Part shown: positions 24,978-33,123 of the stretch, one piece after another
Layout of the letters: each line of letters begins with the position of its first letter
Position numbering within the stretch: position 1 is the first letter of the stretch
Assembly (NCBI RefSeq): GCF_011392125.1
Contig: NZ_JAAJBU010000008.1
Span: 1 to 64,000, forward strand
Direction: 5' to 3'
Source of the DNA: Flavobacterium lotistagni
GTDB taxonomy: Bacteria; Bacteroidota; Bacteroidia; Flavobacteriales; Flavobacteriaceae
DNA length: 64,000 nt
Notes under the pieces: generated by a model
What the model saw: the letters and a program-made list of their open reading frames with translations, nothing else
Database searches by the model: none
What the model was told of the DNA's origin: nothing
Program-made: the position numbers and the translations under genes

Positions 24978-26494
24978 AAGCAACTACGCTATTTATAGTT
25001 TTCCCACACCAACTTTTTAAAGACATTAGTCTACTCAAAAATGCCGATGTTGTCTATCTCGTGGAAGAATTCCTTTTCTTCAATCAATATCGTTTTCACA
25101 AACAAAAACTGGTTTTGCACCGTGCCAGCATGAAAGGCTACGAAAACTATTTGCATGAAAATGGCCTTCAGGTGCACTATATCAAAGCAATTCAAAAACA
25201 ATCTGATATCCAGATTTTAATTGACGCATTGGCAGTGAAAAACAATCTTCAAATTCAATTTTATGATCCGTGCGATGATTGGCTCCAAAAGCGTATATTG
25301 AGCAGTTGTGTAAAAAACAACATTTCCACTTTAGAGCATCCGACACCATTATTCATCAATACTAAAACAGATTTACACGAGTATTTCGGCAACAAACAGA
25401 AGTATTTTCAGGCGGATTTTTACATCCAACAACGAAAGAAACTCGAAATACTAATTGCACCCAACGGCAAGCCAATCGGTGGAAAATGGAGTTTTGATTC
25501 AGAAAACCGACTGAAATATCCCAAAGATCAAACGCCTCCAAAAATTCAATTCCCTGAACCGGATGCCTTTTTTGAAGAAGCCGTTGATTATGTAGAAAAG
25601 CATTATCCGGAGAATCTTGGCAACTTGTCTCGCGGTTGTCTTTATCCATACACACACCAACAGAGCGAAGTTTGGCTGGAAAATTTCCTAGCTACACGGC
25701 TTCACGATTTTGGTGCTTATGAAGATGCCATCGTCGAGCACGAACATTTCTTGAACCACAGCGTTTTAACCCCGATGCTGAATATTGGTTTGTTACTTCC
25801 GTTGCAAATTGTCAATGCTGCTTTGGCTTATGCAGAGAAAAATACGGTGCCGCTCAATTCACTAGAAGGATTTATCAGGCAAATCATTGGTTGGCGAGAA
25901 TTCATTCGCGGTGTTTATTGCTACAAAGGAAATCAGGAAAGAACCACCAATTTCTGGCGATTCAAAAAAGAAATTCCAACTGCTTTTTATTATGGCAATA
26001 CTGGTATCACGCCTATAGATCAAACCATCCGAAAATTGCTCGATACGGCATACAACCATCATATTGAACGGCTAATGCTTTTGGGCAATTTTATGTTGCT
26101 TTGCGAAATTCACCCCAATGCGGTTTACAAATGGTTCATGGAAATGTATATCGATGCGTACGATTGGGTGATGGTTCCAAACGTTTACGGTATGAGCCAA
26201 TTTGCAGACGGCGGTTTGATGGCGACCAAACCCTACATCAGCGGCAGCAGTTATGTACTGAAAATGAGTCATTACAAAAAAGACCAGTGGTGCCTTGTTT
26301 GGGATGCTTTGTTTTGGCATTTCATGAACCGTCAGCGCGAATTCTTCTTGTCAAACCCGAGATTGGGTATGCTCATCCGTACTTATGACCAAATGAGCGA
26401 TGAGAAAAAGGCCAACTTCGAGACCGTTGCAAAGGATTTCTTTGTCAAAGATTGCAGCCTAAAAACCAATGAAGGGCAATGGAAACTGATTTGA
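24974..26494 (+). CDS. Cryptochrome/photolyase family protein (DPRP, FeS-BCP-like)
   Basis: A 506-residue protein of the deoxyribodipyrimidine photolyase-related group. The N-terminus [13 protein letters not shown] is the antenna domain. The C-terminal FAD domain contains [46 protein letters not shown] and [16 protein letters not shown], all diagnostic. Relatives are (6-4) photolyases with an iron-sulphur cluster and a lumazine cofactor; several Cys residues in the C-terminal half (GVYC, LLCEIHP, DQWC) are candidates for cluster ligands. It uses blue light to repair UV lesions in DNA. It is the last gene of the 22765-26494 operon. Confidence 0.92.
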   Translation: MKATTLFIVFPHQLFKDISLLKNADVVYLVEEFLFFNQYRFHKQKLVLHRASMKGYENYLHENGLQVHYIKAIQKQSDIQILIDALAVKNNLQIQFYDPCDDWLQKRILSSCVKNNISTLEHPTPLFINTKTDLHEYFGNKQKYFQADFYIQQRKKLEILIAPNGKPIGGKWSFDSENRLKYPKDQTPPKIQFPEPDAFFEEAVDYVEKHYPENLGNLSRGCLYPYTHQQSEVWLENFLATRLHDFGAYEDAIVEHEHFLNHSVLTPMLNIGLLLPLQIVNAALAYAEKNTVPLNSLEGFIRQIIGWREFIRGVYCYKGNQERTTNFWRFKKEIPTAFYYGNTGITPIDQTIRKLLDTAYNHHIERLMLLGNFMLLCEIHPNAVYKWFMEMYIDAYDWVMVPNVYGMSQFADGGLMATKPYISGSSYVLKMSHYKKDQWCLVWDALFWHFMNRQREFFLSNPRLGMLIRTYDQMSDEKKANFETVAKDFFVKDCSLKTNEGQWKLI

Positions 26495-26527
26495 TTTAGT
26501 TACCTTCGATTCGTTAATAGAAACGAC

Positions 26528-27028
26528 ATGTACAAGAGTTATTTTTTCTTATGGCTTATCTGGCTTTGCTTTGCAGCTAGTCTAAATGCGCAGAAAATTC
26601 CATCCAATGAAGAAATAATGCTGTCATTCGCTATTCAAAACGGAAAAACTGTCGTGCTCTCGAAAGACCAAAATGATTCCTATCTTATTTATCGGCTCTT
26701 GGTGAAAAATAAGGTCGAATTCGAATTCCCACAAAAAGACAAAACTAGTTTTGACCAATTTAAATATTCTTATTACTTGCGCGGTGGCGGAAAAATCAAC
26801 GAAGGTTTAGATTTGAATTATATCGCCTTCACCCATAAAAATTTCAAATATGTGATATACGACACCTACTCTGCAGTCGATGAAAAATCTGAAGTTGGAA
26901 TAAAAGTAATTAATATTAAAACTCAAAAAATCAACAATTTAAAAGGAAAAATAAAAACCAGAAAAGGCAGCTTGATTGACTTCCGTTTTAATGAACTTTT
27001 AAAAATAGATGATACGCTATATGAATAG
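26528..27028 (+). CDS. Exported protein of unknown function
   Basis: A 166-residue product with a signal peptide ending SLNAQ (residue 22), then alternating strands (NYIAFTHKNFKYVIYDTYSA, VGIKVINIKTQKI) consistent with a small periplasmic beta protein. Located 34 bases after the photolyase stop, so it might be read with that operon although nothing links it functionally. Family not recognised. Confidence 0.6.
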   Translation: MYKSYFFLWLIWLCFAASLNAQKIPSNEEIMLSFAIQNGKTVVLSKDQNDSYLIYRLLVKNKVEFEFPQKDKTSFDQFKYSYYLRGGGKINEGLDLNYIAFTHKNFKYVIYDTYSAVDEKSEVGIKVINIKTQKINNLKGKIKTRKGSLIDFRFNELLKIDDTLYE

Positions 27029-27139
27029 TTTACGGCGAAAGAATGATATGGAAACACTCTTTCTATTGCGCCATTAAATTCAAATCCGGATAACTTAAAG
27101 GCTTTTTCTTATATTCGTTTACCAATTAATTTTAACTAT

Positions 27140-27607
27140 ATGGAAAGTACACTACTGGCCCAACGATTTCGCGAAGTATTGCTCAACGGCACTTGGATTG
27201 CCAATACAAACTTCAAAGACCAGCTTCAAGACTTAGATTGGGAAACTGCAACCACACGCATTGGAAACCTCAACACCATTGCCCTTTTGGCACAGCACAT
27301 CCATTATTACATCAATGGAATCAATCAGGTTTTTCATGGCGGAACACTAGACATTCGTGATAAGTATAGTTTTGACTTTCCGCCAATCACTTCGCAAACG
27401 GATTGGGAAAATTTCCTAGAACGATTTTTCAACGATGCTGAGACATTTGCCAGCAAAGTAGCACAAATGAACGAGGTACAATTGAAGCAGTTTTTTGTCG
27501 ATGAAAAATATGGAAGCTACCAGCGCAACATCGACGCAATGATTGAACATGCTTATTATCATTTGGGTCAAATCACTTTGATTAAAAAGCTGGTTTTAAG
27601 CCGATAA
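27140..27607 (+). CDS. DinB-superfamily (DUF1572-like) protein
   Basis: A 155-residue four-helix protein. Histidines in LLAQHIHYYINGIN and, near the end, MIEHAYYHLGQITLIKK match the metal-binding triad pattern of the DinB/YfiT fold. Members bind a divalent metal; several act in thiol-dependent detoxification, others are unassigned. It is followed 21 bases later by a DUF4256 gene. Function beyond the fold is unknown. Confidence 0.8.
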   Translation: MESTLLAQRFREVLLNGTWIANTNFKDQLQDLDWETATTRIGNLNTIALLAQHIHYYINGINQVFHGGTLDIRDKYSFDFPPITSQTDWENFLERFFNDAETFASKVAQMNEVQLKQFFVDEKYGSYQRNIDAMIEHAYYHLGQITLIKKLVLSR

Positions 27608-27628
27608 GAAATTTCAAACTAAGAAACC

Positions 27629-28183
27629 ATGAAAAAGAAAATTCTTTCCATTGAAGAACAAACTGCACTAATGCGTCTTTTAGAAAATCGATTTAAAAAC
27701 AACCCGCAACGCCATCCCGATTTGTCATGGAAAACAGTTTTGGATAGATTTGAATCTCATCCAGAAAAACTTAGCGTATTGCTAGAAATGGAACAAACCG
27801 GTGGTGAACCCGACGTAATCGGCCAAGAAAACCAAGCCGTAATATTCTGTGATTGCGCTACAGAAAGCCCATCGGGAAGAAGAAGTCTTTGTTATGACCA
27901 AGCCGCACTTGATTCCAGAAAAGAGCACAAACCCAAAGGCAGCGCAGTGGAAATGGCAAAATCTATCGGCATTGAACTTTTAAACGAACAGGAATATCGT
28001 GATTTACAAAAACTCGGAGCATTTGACCTAAAAACTTCTAGTTGGATTCAAACGCCATCTGAAATCAGGAAACTCAAAGGAGCACTTTTCTGCGACCGCC
28101 GCTATAACACCGTTTTCACTTATCATAACGGCGCAGAATCATATTATGCGGCACGCGGTTTTCGGGGTTTGATTAAGATTTAA
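27629..28183 (+). CDS. DUF4256 family protein
   Basis: A 184-residue cytoplasmic protein. MEQTGGEPDVIG, FCDCATESPSGRRSLCYD and GALFCDRRYNTVFTYHNGA identify DUF4256, a conserved bacterial family without known activity. Conserved Cys and Asp/His suggest an enzyme or metal-binding protein. Probably co-transcribed with the DinB gene upstream; it converges on the - strand gene that follows, with 10 bases between the stops. Confidence 0.88.
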   Translation: MKKKILSIEEQTALMRLLENRFKNNPQRHPDLSWKTVLDRFESHPEKLSVLLEMEQTGGEPDVIGQENQAVIFCDCATESPSGRRSLCYDQAALDSRKEHKPKGSAVEMAKSIGIELLNEQEYRDLQKLGAFDLKTSSWIQTPSEIRKLKGALFCDRRYNTVFTYHNGAESYYAARGFRGLIKI

Positions 28184-28193
28184 GAAAGTGCTT

Positions 28194-28862
28194 TCACAAA
28201 GCCATATTTTCATACATGTGCAGCATTTCTTTAGCCTTTTCGGTTTCTTGAATCGAAAACAAAGCTTGTGAATAACGGTAATAATATTCTGCTTCAAGAT
28301 CGGTTGTCAAGGAAAATAGTTGCGAATAATATTTCGCCGCTTTCTCTAAATCGCCCACAAAGAAACGGTTGTTGCCTACTCTTTTGAGCAAATCAACAGA
28401 TTGATAACCTTTATCTAGTACACGTTCGTAAGTGCCAATCAAATCAATTTCGGCATATTTGAGTTTCTTTTCAGGCTGTAAACTCACCGGACGGATTATT
28501 TCAGTCAATGCTTTAGGTTTTTCGGTTGGTGCAACAATTTCAGACTGCGGTTTTAAATTGACTGCGACCGCTTTCGCTTTTGCTTTGCCGTATTTTGGGG
28601 TAATGGTTCGGGTATTATTTTCGCCTAGATTTCGATCACTAATCAAACTCAAATTAGAAACATCATAAGTGGTGATGCTGCTGCCAAAATTCATGTTGAT
28701 TCTTTCTTCCACATGATAATATAAAATCGCCCGTTCTTCGTCTGAAGCTTCAGCAATCAAAGATTGAACATTTTTCATTTTTACAGGTTTGCTACGTTGT
28801 GCCGAAGCATTCGTCGAAAAAACGAAAAACATTACGATAGAAAATAAGGTCAAGCTTTTCAT
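28194..28862 (-). CDS. Exported tetratricopeptide-like protein
   Basis: A 222-residue protein with a signal peptide (ending NASAQ). A low-complexity basic middle (KAKAKAVAVNLKP) is followed by a C-terminal helical region containing VGNNRFFVGDLEKAAKYYSQLF and EAEYYYRYSQALFSIQETEKAK, two TPR-like hairpins. These hairpins resemble the N-terminal TPR block of flavobacterial OmpA/PD40 envelope proteins, but here the protein ends after them, without an OmpA domain. Periplasmic scaffolding is a reasonable guess. No close neighbour shares the strand. Confidence 0.65.
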   Translation of the reverse strand: MKSLTLFSIVMFFVFSTNASAQRSKPVKMKNVQSLIAEASDEERAILYYHVEERINMNFGSSITTYDVSNLSLISDRNLGENNTRTITPKYGKAKAKAVAVNLKPQSEIVAPTEKPKALTEIIRPVSLQPEKKLKYAEIDLIGTYERVLDKGYQSVDLLKRVGNNRFFVGDLEKAAKYYSQLFSLTTDLEAEYYYRYSQALFSIQETEKAKEMLHMYENMAL

Positions 28863-29252
28863 GATTATAAAATAAGATTGGGATCCATTCTAAAACTAGG
28901 GCTAAATTAAAAAGCAATCTTTTTTTCAGAATCATTTCCCCCATAACTAACCTTAAAAAACGATGAAAAACCAAGGTGTTTGAGTTGGTCGTTTTTATTT
29001 GCAGATTATCGAATCGTATTAAAATCGGATACTTTTTTACATACCCGACACTTAGAATAGGCATTTTGAAAAGAGTAAGTTCACGCAATTTTGCACTGAT
29101 AACAGTCCATAGATACAAGGCTAGAGCCACTTTTACTGCTATTGATAATGATAAAGACTAGAATCGAGAAAGTGCAACAAAAAAGTGGTGATTGAAGCCT
29201 TAGAAGCTTCATTCAGCAGAAGAAAAATAAAGATAAAAACAACTTCGGTTCA
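28863..29252. other. Gene-free stretch
   Basis: AT-rich sequence between two - strand genes. Short open frames on both strands have atypical composition and no recognisable product. No repeat, RNA gene or strong hairpin seen. Confidence 0.5.
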
Positions 29253-29534
29253 TTATCGCACCAAAATGTCGGCATGGGAAATACAATCGATAACGTCTTG
29301 AACCACTTTCGCACTGGCCTCTGAACGACCGGCATGAATAAAATCCTTGATGGAAAGTTGGATCAGGTGTTTGTGAATCTGATCTGAAAAATGTGTATTT
29401 TGTGCTTCGACAAAAGTGGTATTTTTCATTTCTTCGATTACTGCAATATACGCTTTGCCCACGTTCATTTTTTCAGTTTCATTGAGCAGTTGGTTCAGCA
29501 GTTGCACCAGTTTCAAGGGTTTCTCGGTTTTCAT
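29253..29534 (-). CDS. Small conserved-looking protein, unknown
   Basis: A 93-residue helical, soluble protein (LVQLLNQLLNETEKMNVG, DQIHKHLIQLSIKDFIHAG, VVQDVIDCISHAD). I choose the ATG at 29534 over the one at 29552, because a perfect -7 box on the - strand (TAGGTTTG, 29557 to 29550) puts the transcript start near 29543. It diverges from the CoA-transferase gene, sharing the intergenic region with the Fnr-type dyad at 29601-29612. Not recognised. Confidence 0.6.
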   Translation of the reverse strand: MKTEKPLKLVQLLNQLLNETEKMNVGKAYIAVIEEMKNTTFVEAQNTHFSDQIHKHLIQLSIKDFIHAGRSEASAKVVQDVIDCISHADILVR

Positions 29535-29600
29535 AATTCGGAATTTATACAAACCTAGTAAAAAACGTTGAACATGCCTAAAGGCAACATAAAAATGTCC

Positions 29601-29643
29601 TGATTTATATCATGTTTTTACGGCTTTTCTCACCTTAATTTTG
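29601..29643 (+). promoter_or_regulatory. Fnr-type dyad plus -7 box, CoA-transferase promoter
   Basis: TGATTTATATCA (29601-29612) followed by TAATTTTG (29636-29643). Dyad centre to first base of the box is 29.5 bp, the same as in six other promoters of this window. The start codon is 18 bases downstream of the box. Confidence 0.8.
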
Positions 29644-29660
29644 ACCCAAAATAAAACGAT

Positions 29661-30938
29661 ATGATTTATTGTAATTCTCCAGAAGAAGCGGTTCAGATCA
29701 TCAAGTCTGACCACCGCGTTTATGTTCAAGCCGCTGCAGCTGCACCCTCAGTATTAACCGATGCGCTGAGTAACCGTCATGCTGAATTAAGAAATGTCGA
29801 AATTTGCCATTTGCATACCGAAGGCGAAGCACCTTACGCCAATCCTGAATTTTCAGCGTCTTTCCATGTGAATTCTTTCTTTATCGGAAAAAATGTGCGT
29901 CATACTCTGGCAGCAGGTAACGGTTCTTATACACCGGTTTTTTTGAGCGAATTGCCACAACTTTTTCGCAAAAACGTAATTTCGCTCGATGTGGCGCTAA
30001 TTCATGTTTCGCCACCGGATAGTCACGGCTACTGCTCTTTAGGGGTTTCTGTTGAGGCTACTGTGGCGGCGATGCAAAATGCAAAAACAGTGATTGCTCA
30101 AATCAATCCGAACATGCCGCGCACTTTTGGCGATGGCATTATCCACGTGAGTCAAATTGATTATGTAGTCGAAGTCAACCAACCGATTTACGGCCACAAG
30201 ATGGAAACGATTTCCGATACCGAAAATAAAATCGGCCAATATATCGCTTCACTAATTGACGACCGAAGCACGATTCAAATGGGAATTGGTTCTATACCGA
30301 ATGCTGCACTAGCCAATCTTCACGGCCACAAAGACTTGGGGTTACACACCGAGATGTTCTCTGATGGCGTGATTGACTTAATCGAAAACGGAACCATCAA
30401 TTGCCGTTACAAAGGCATTGCCAGAGGCCGGGCATTGGCTACTTTTCTGATTGGCTCGCAACGATTGTATGATTTTGTGAATGACAATCCGTTTATTGAA
30501 CTGCGCGAATCATCGTATGTGAATGATACGGCTATCATCCGCAGAAATCCAAAAATGGTCGCTATCAATTCTGCTATCGAAGTCGATTTGACTGGGCAGG
30601 TATGTGCCGATTCTATTGGGGCTAAAATGTATTCAGGTGTTGGCGGTCAAATGGATTTTATTCGGGGTGCAGCACTCAGCGAAGGCGGAAAAGCTATCAT
30701 CGCTTTACCATCAACTACAAAAAACGGGCAAAGCCGCATTGTTCCTTATTTAAAACAAGGAGCCGGTGTAGTCACTACGCGTTCTCATGCACAATACATC
30801 ATCACTGAAAACGGTATAGCAGATTTGTATGGAAAAACACTCAAACAGCGTATTCGGGCTTTGGTCAATATTGCACATCCGAGTCATCAAGAAAACATTG
30901 AGCGCGAATATTATGAAATGTTGACCAGCAAAAAATAA
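29661..30938 (+). CDS. Acetyl-CoA hydrolase/transferase family protein
   Basis: A 425-residue, full-length member of the CoA-transferase family that includes 4-hydroxybutyrate and acetyl-CoA:succinate CoA-transferases. DVALIHVSPPDSHGYCSLG and MGIGSIPNAALANL form the CoA-binding region, the catalytic Glu is in LHTEMFSDG, and the C-terminus holds the GGQMDFIRGA and ALPST segments. It moves CoA between short carboxylic acids, or hydrolyses the thioester, so it may support acetate or succinate handling when respiration is limited. The Fnr-type promoter directly upstream fits a micro-oxic role; the exact acyl pair is not predictable. Confidence 0.88.
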   Translation: MIYCNSPEEAVQIIKSDHRVYVQAAAAAPSVLTDALSNRHAELRNVEICHLHTEGEAPYANPEFSASFHVNSFFIGKNVRHTLAAGNGSYTPVFLSELPQLFRKNVISLDVALIHVSPPDSHGYCSLGVSVEATVAAMQNAKTVIAQINPNMPRTFGDGIIHVSQIDYVVEVNQPIYGHKMETISDTENKIGQYIASLIDDRSTIQMGIGSIPNAALANLHGHKDLGLHTEMFSDGVIDLIENGTINCRYKGIARGRALATFLIGSQRLYDFVNDNPFIELRESSYVNDTAIIRRNPKMVAINSAIEVDLTGQVCADSIGAKMYSGVGGQMDFIRGAALSEGGKAIIALPSTTKNGQSRIVPYLKQGAGVVTTRSHAQYIITENGIADLYGKTLKQRIRALVNIAHPSHQENIEREYYEMLTSKK

Positions 30939-30961
30939 GCATCATCTTGGCTTTATAAACC

Positions 30962-31004
30962 TGACAATTGTCATAGTAATCCGCTAATAGTCGAGTTAAC
31001 TTTA
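30962..31004 (+). promoter_or_regulatory. Fnr-type dyad plus -7 box, BON-protein promoter
   Basis: TGACAATTGTCA (30962-30973), a perfect palindrome, and TAACTTTA (30997-31004) at the same 29.5-bp spacing. The leader to the ATG at 31118 is about 105 bases long and contains an inverted repeat, CAGGCCGCAA (31047-31056) with TTGCGGTCTG (31070-31079), possibly a regulatory or stabilising hairpin. Confidence 0.78.
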
Positions 31005-31117
31005 CGTTGATTCAACTCAGTATTTCTAAGGTGAATCAAGAGCAATCAGGCCGCAATCAATCCCAGTTTTTGCGGTCTGGTGTTGCTATTTGAATTCAAC
31101 CACTAACAATTCACACA

Positions 31118-31768
31118 ATGAAATCCAACGAAGACTTACAACAAGAAGTAGAAGATGCCCTCAAATGGGAACCACTTCTAGAGGCCGCTGAAATAGGCGT
31201 TCGTGTCAAAAACGGCATTGTTACCTTGAGCGGCACCGTCGATAATTACCGAAAAAAAATGCAGGCTGAAACCGCAGCGAGTCATGTGCCTGAAGTGGTA
31301 GCTGTGGTCGAAGAAATCAAAGTGGCCCATCCGAAAAGCATTTCCGATTATGACATTGCAGCCCATGCTGTTGCAGCTATCAAAGACAATTGGAATATTC
31401 CAGCGGAAATCATCTCAATGAAGGTAGAAAATGGTTACATTTACCTATCAGGTTTTGTACCTTTTCAGTATCAGAAAGAAGCCGCTAAAAGAACTGTGGG
31501 CTCGATCGATGGAGTGAAAGATGTCATCAATTTGATTCACGTAGAAAACCAAACAGACAGCCCTATTGACCGTCAAGAAGTAATTGATGCACTACTGAAA
31601 CATTTTTCAATCAATGCCAATAATATCCAAGTCGAGGTTACCGGAAATACCGTAATTCTAAAAGGCTTCGTGCCATCTGTTGAGCAGAAAGAAGAAGCTG
31701 CAAAAGTTGCTTGGTTGTGCGCTGGCGTGATTCAAGTAAAGAACTATCTCAATATTAATGCTGACTAA
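31118..31768 (+). CDS. Triple BON-domain protein (OsmY-like)
   Basis: A 216-residue protein made of three consecutive BON domains (about 3-68, 76-146, 150-216). Each has the pattern of an amphipathic helix followed by V.NG.V.LSG.V and a helix, for example VRVKNGIVTLSGTVDNY, VENGYIYLSGFVPFQYQ and VTGNTVILKGFVPSVEQ. No signal peptide is present, unlike periplasmic OsmY, so it is probably cytoplasmic. BON domains bind membranes or phospholipids and occur in stress-induced proteins. First gene after an Fnr-type promoter and 11 bases before the next gene. Confidence 0.9.
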   Translation: MKSNEDLQQEVEDALKWEPLLEAAEIGVRVKNGIVTLSGTVDNYRKKMQAETAASHVPEVVAVVEEIKVAHPKSISDYDIAAHAVAAIKDNWNIPAEIISMKVENGYIYLSGFVPFQYQKEAAKRTVGSIDGVKDVINLIHVENQTDSPIDRQEVIDALLKHFSINANNIQVEVTGNTVILKGFVPSVEQKEEAAKVAWLCAGVIQVKNYLNINAD

Positions 31769-31779
31769 TTTTTCATAAA

Positions 31780-32268
31780 ATGAAACTATCAAAACTAGTA
31801 CTAATTGCATGGATAGCGTCGTTATTGATGGCTAATAAATGTGTTCAGGATTCCGAAGAAGACCATTCCTCTGAAAATGATTTCAAAGAAGTTCATTTCG
31901 ATAAAAACCAAACAGTCAGCAAGACCATGGCGATTGAAAATTGGGAAATGTTTCTCAAACAATCTCAAAACGCAATAGACCTAACTGAAGCCAATCTCGG
32001 AAACCTGCAAATTCGGATTGACGAAGCCGATGCCAAACAAAAACAAGAATGGCAGCAAGTATGCGATTATTGCAACCTGCATCTGATCAGGCTCAAATCT
32101 AAAAGACTCAATCGCAACAAGCAATTTGAAAGTGAACTGAAAAATTATCAAGCCACTGTGTACCAAAAAAATGAGGCTTTCGAAACTGAATTCTCCAGCG
32201 AAATGGAAACCATCAATGCGAAATTAGAAACCCTTTTTGAGAAAATTCGTTCAGGTTATTATAAATAA
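31780..32268 (+). CDS. Exported coiled-coil protein, putative lipoprotein
   Basis: A 162-residue product with a hydrophobic leader (LVLIAWIASLLMANKC; Cys21 could be lipidated, though the preceding residues are not an ideal lipobox) and a long helical, heptad-rich body (LGNLQIRIDEADAKQKQEWQ, LKSKRLNRNKQFESELKNY). Contains a CDYC pair. It sits in tight order between the BON and ATP-cone genes. Envelope stress function inferred only from neighbours. Confidence 0.65.
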   Translation: MKLSKLVLIAWIASLLMANKCVQDSEEDHSSENDFKEVHFDKNQTVSKTMAIENWEMFLKQSQNAIDLTEANLGNLQIRIDEADAKQKQEWQQVCDYCNLHLIRLKSKRLNRNKQFESELKNYQATVYQKNEAFETEFSSEMETINAKLETLFEKIRSGYYK

Positions 32269-32291
32269 ACCTTTACTCTAAAAATAAAAAC

Positions 32292-33116
32292 GTGAAAGTA
32301 GTCAAGCATTCAGGCATTAGCGCCGATTTCGACAAAGATAAACTTCTGGTTTCTCTAAGGCGTTCTGGAGCCAATCCTGAAGCGGTTTCGCGCGTGTTGC
32401 ACCTGATCGAAAACCAACTCTACGACGGCATTTCGACAAAAGAAATCTACAAAATGGCGCACCGCCTGCTAAAGAAAATCTCGGCTTCCCATGCTGCTCG
32501 TTATAATCTTCGCAATGCATTGCTATTGTTAGGTCCGGCGGGTTTTTTCTTCGAGAAATTCATTGCGCGACTTTTTCAACACGAAGGCTATCAAACCCAA
32601 ACCAACCTGAATCTTAAAGGCAAATGCGTCAGCCACGAAGTAGATGTGCTCATCAAAAAACACGAAATCGTGACCATGATCGAATGCAAATTCCACAACA
32701 GCCGTTTGAACAATTCTGATGTAAAAGTACCGATGTATATCTTGTCGCGATTCAACGATTTGAAAGACAGAGGTTTTGCCTTTTTTCAAGGAAAAGAAAC
32801 CATTTCTCGTTGCTTGATTGCTACCAATAACCGCTTTACGGCCGACGCGATTGCCTTTGCGAATTGCTCTGGATTGGGTTTGCTGAGTTGGGATTATCCG
32901 GAGAAGTTTTGCCTGAAAACAAAAATCGATCAGCAAAAATTGTATCCGATTACTTGTTTAACAACCATTTCGTCGATTGAGAAAGAAAAACTGCTCATCC
33001 TGGACACGATATTAGTTCTGGAATTGCTAGAAAATCCAGACCGGCTTTTGCAAATCGGAATCAGTTCGTCTCGGGTTAAAAATATCCTCAAAGAAGCTAC
33101 TTCACTTTGTAAATGA
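32292..33116 (+). CDS. ATP-cone plus PD-(D/E)XK (Mrr-like) nuclease protein
   Basis: A 274-residue fusion. Residues 1-90 form an ATP-cone (VKHSGISADFDKDKLLVSLR, GISTKEIYKMAHRLLKK), a nucleotide-sensing domain best known from ribonucleotide reductases and NrdR. Residues 100-200 resemble a restriction-endonuclease-like domain: FFEKFIARLFQHEGY, HEVDVLI (Asp) and MIECKFH (Glu-x-Lys). It may be a DNA-acting enzyme gated by ATP/dATP level. Start is GTG at 32292. It lies in the BON/MBL/HemN micro-oxic cluster, not in a restriction locus. The role is unknown, but this architecture recurs in Bacteroidota to my knowledge. Confidence 0.8.
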   Translation: MKVVKHSGISADFDKDKLLVSLRRSGANPEAVSRVLHLIENQLYDGISTKEIYKMAHRLLKKISASHAARYNLRNALLLLGPAGFFFEKFIARLFQHEGYQTQTNLNLKGKCVSHEVDVLIKKHEIVTMIECKFHNSRLNNSDVKVPMYILSRFNDLKDRGFAFFQGKETISRCLIATNNRFTADAIAFANCSGLGLLSWDYPEKFCLKTKIDQQKLYPITCLTTISSIEKEKLLILDTILVLELLENPDRLLQIGISSSRVKNILKEATSLCK

Positions 33117-33123
33117 AACGATT

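Noticed and set aside
28792..29161. Open frames in the 28.8-29.2 kb gap
   Set aside because: Low-quality composition, overlap with the start of the - strand TPR gene and no motif; treated as non-coding.
29557..29612. The dyad at 29601 as regulator of the - strand gene 29253-29534
   Set aside because: The - strand -7 box is 49.5 bp from the dyad centre, not 29.5. An effect cannot be excluded, but the fit is to the + strand gene.
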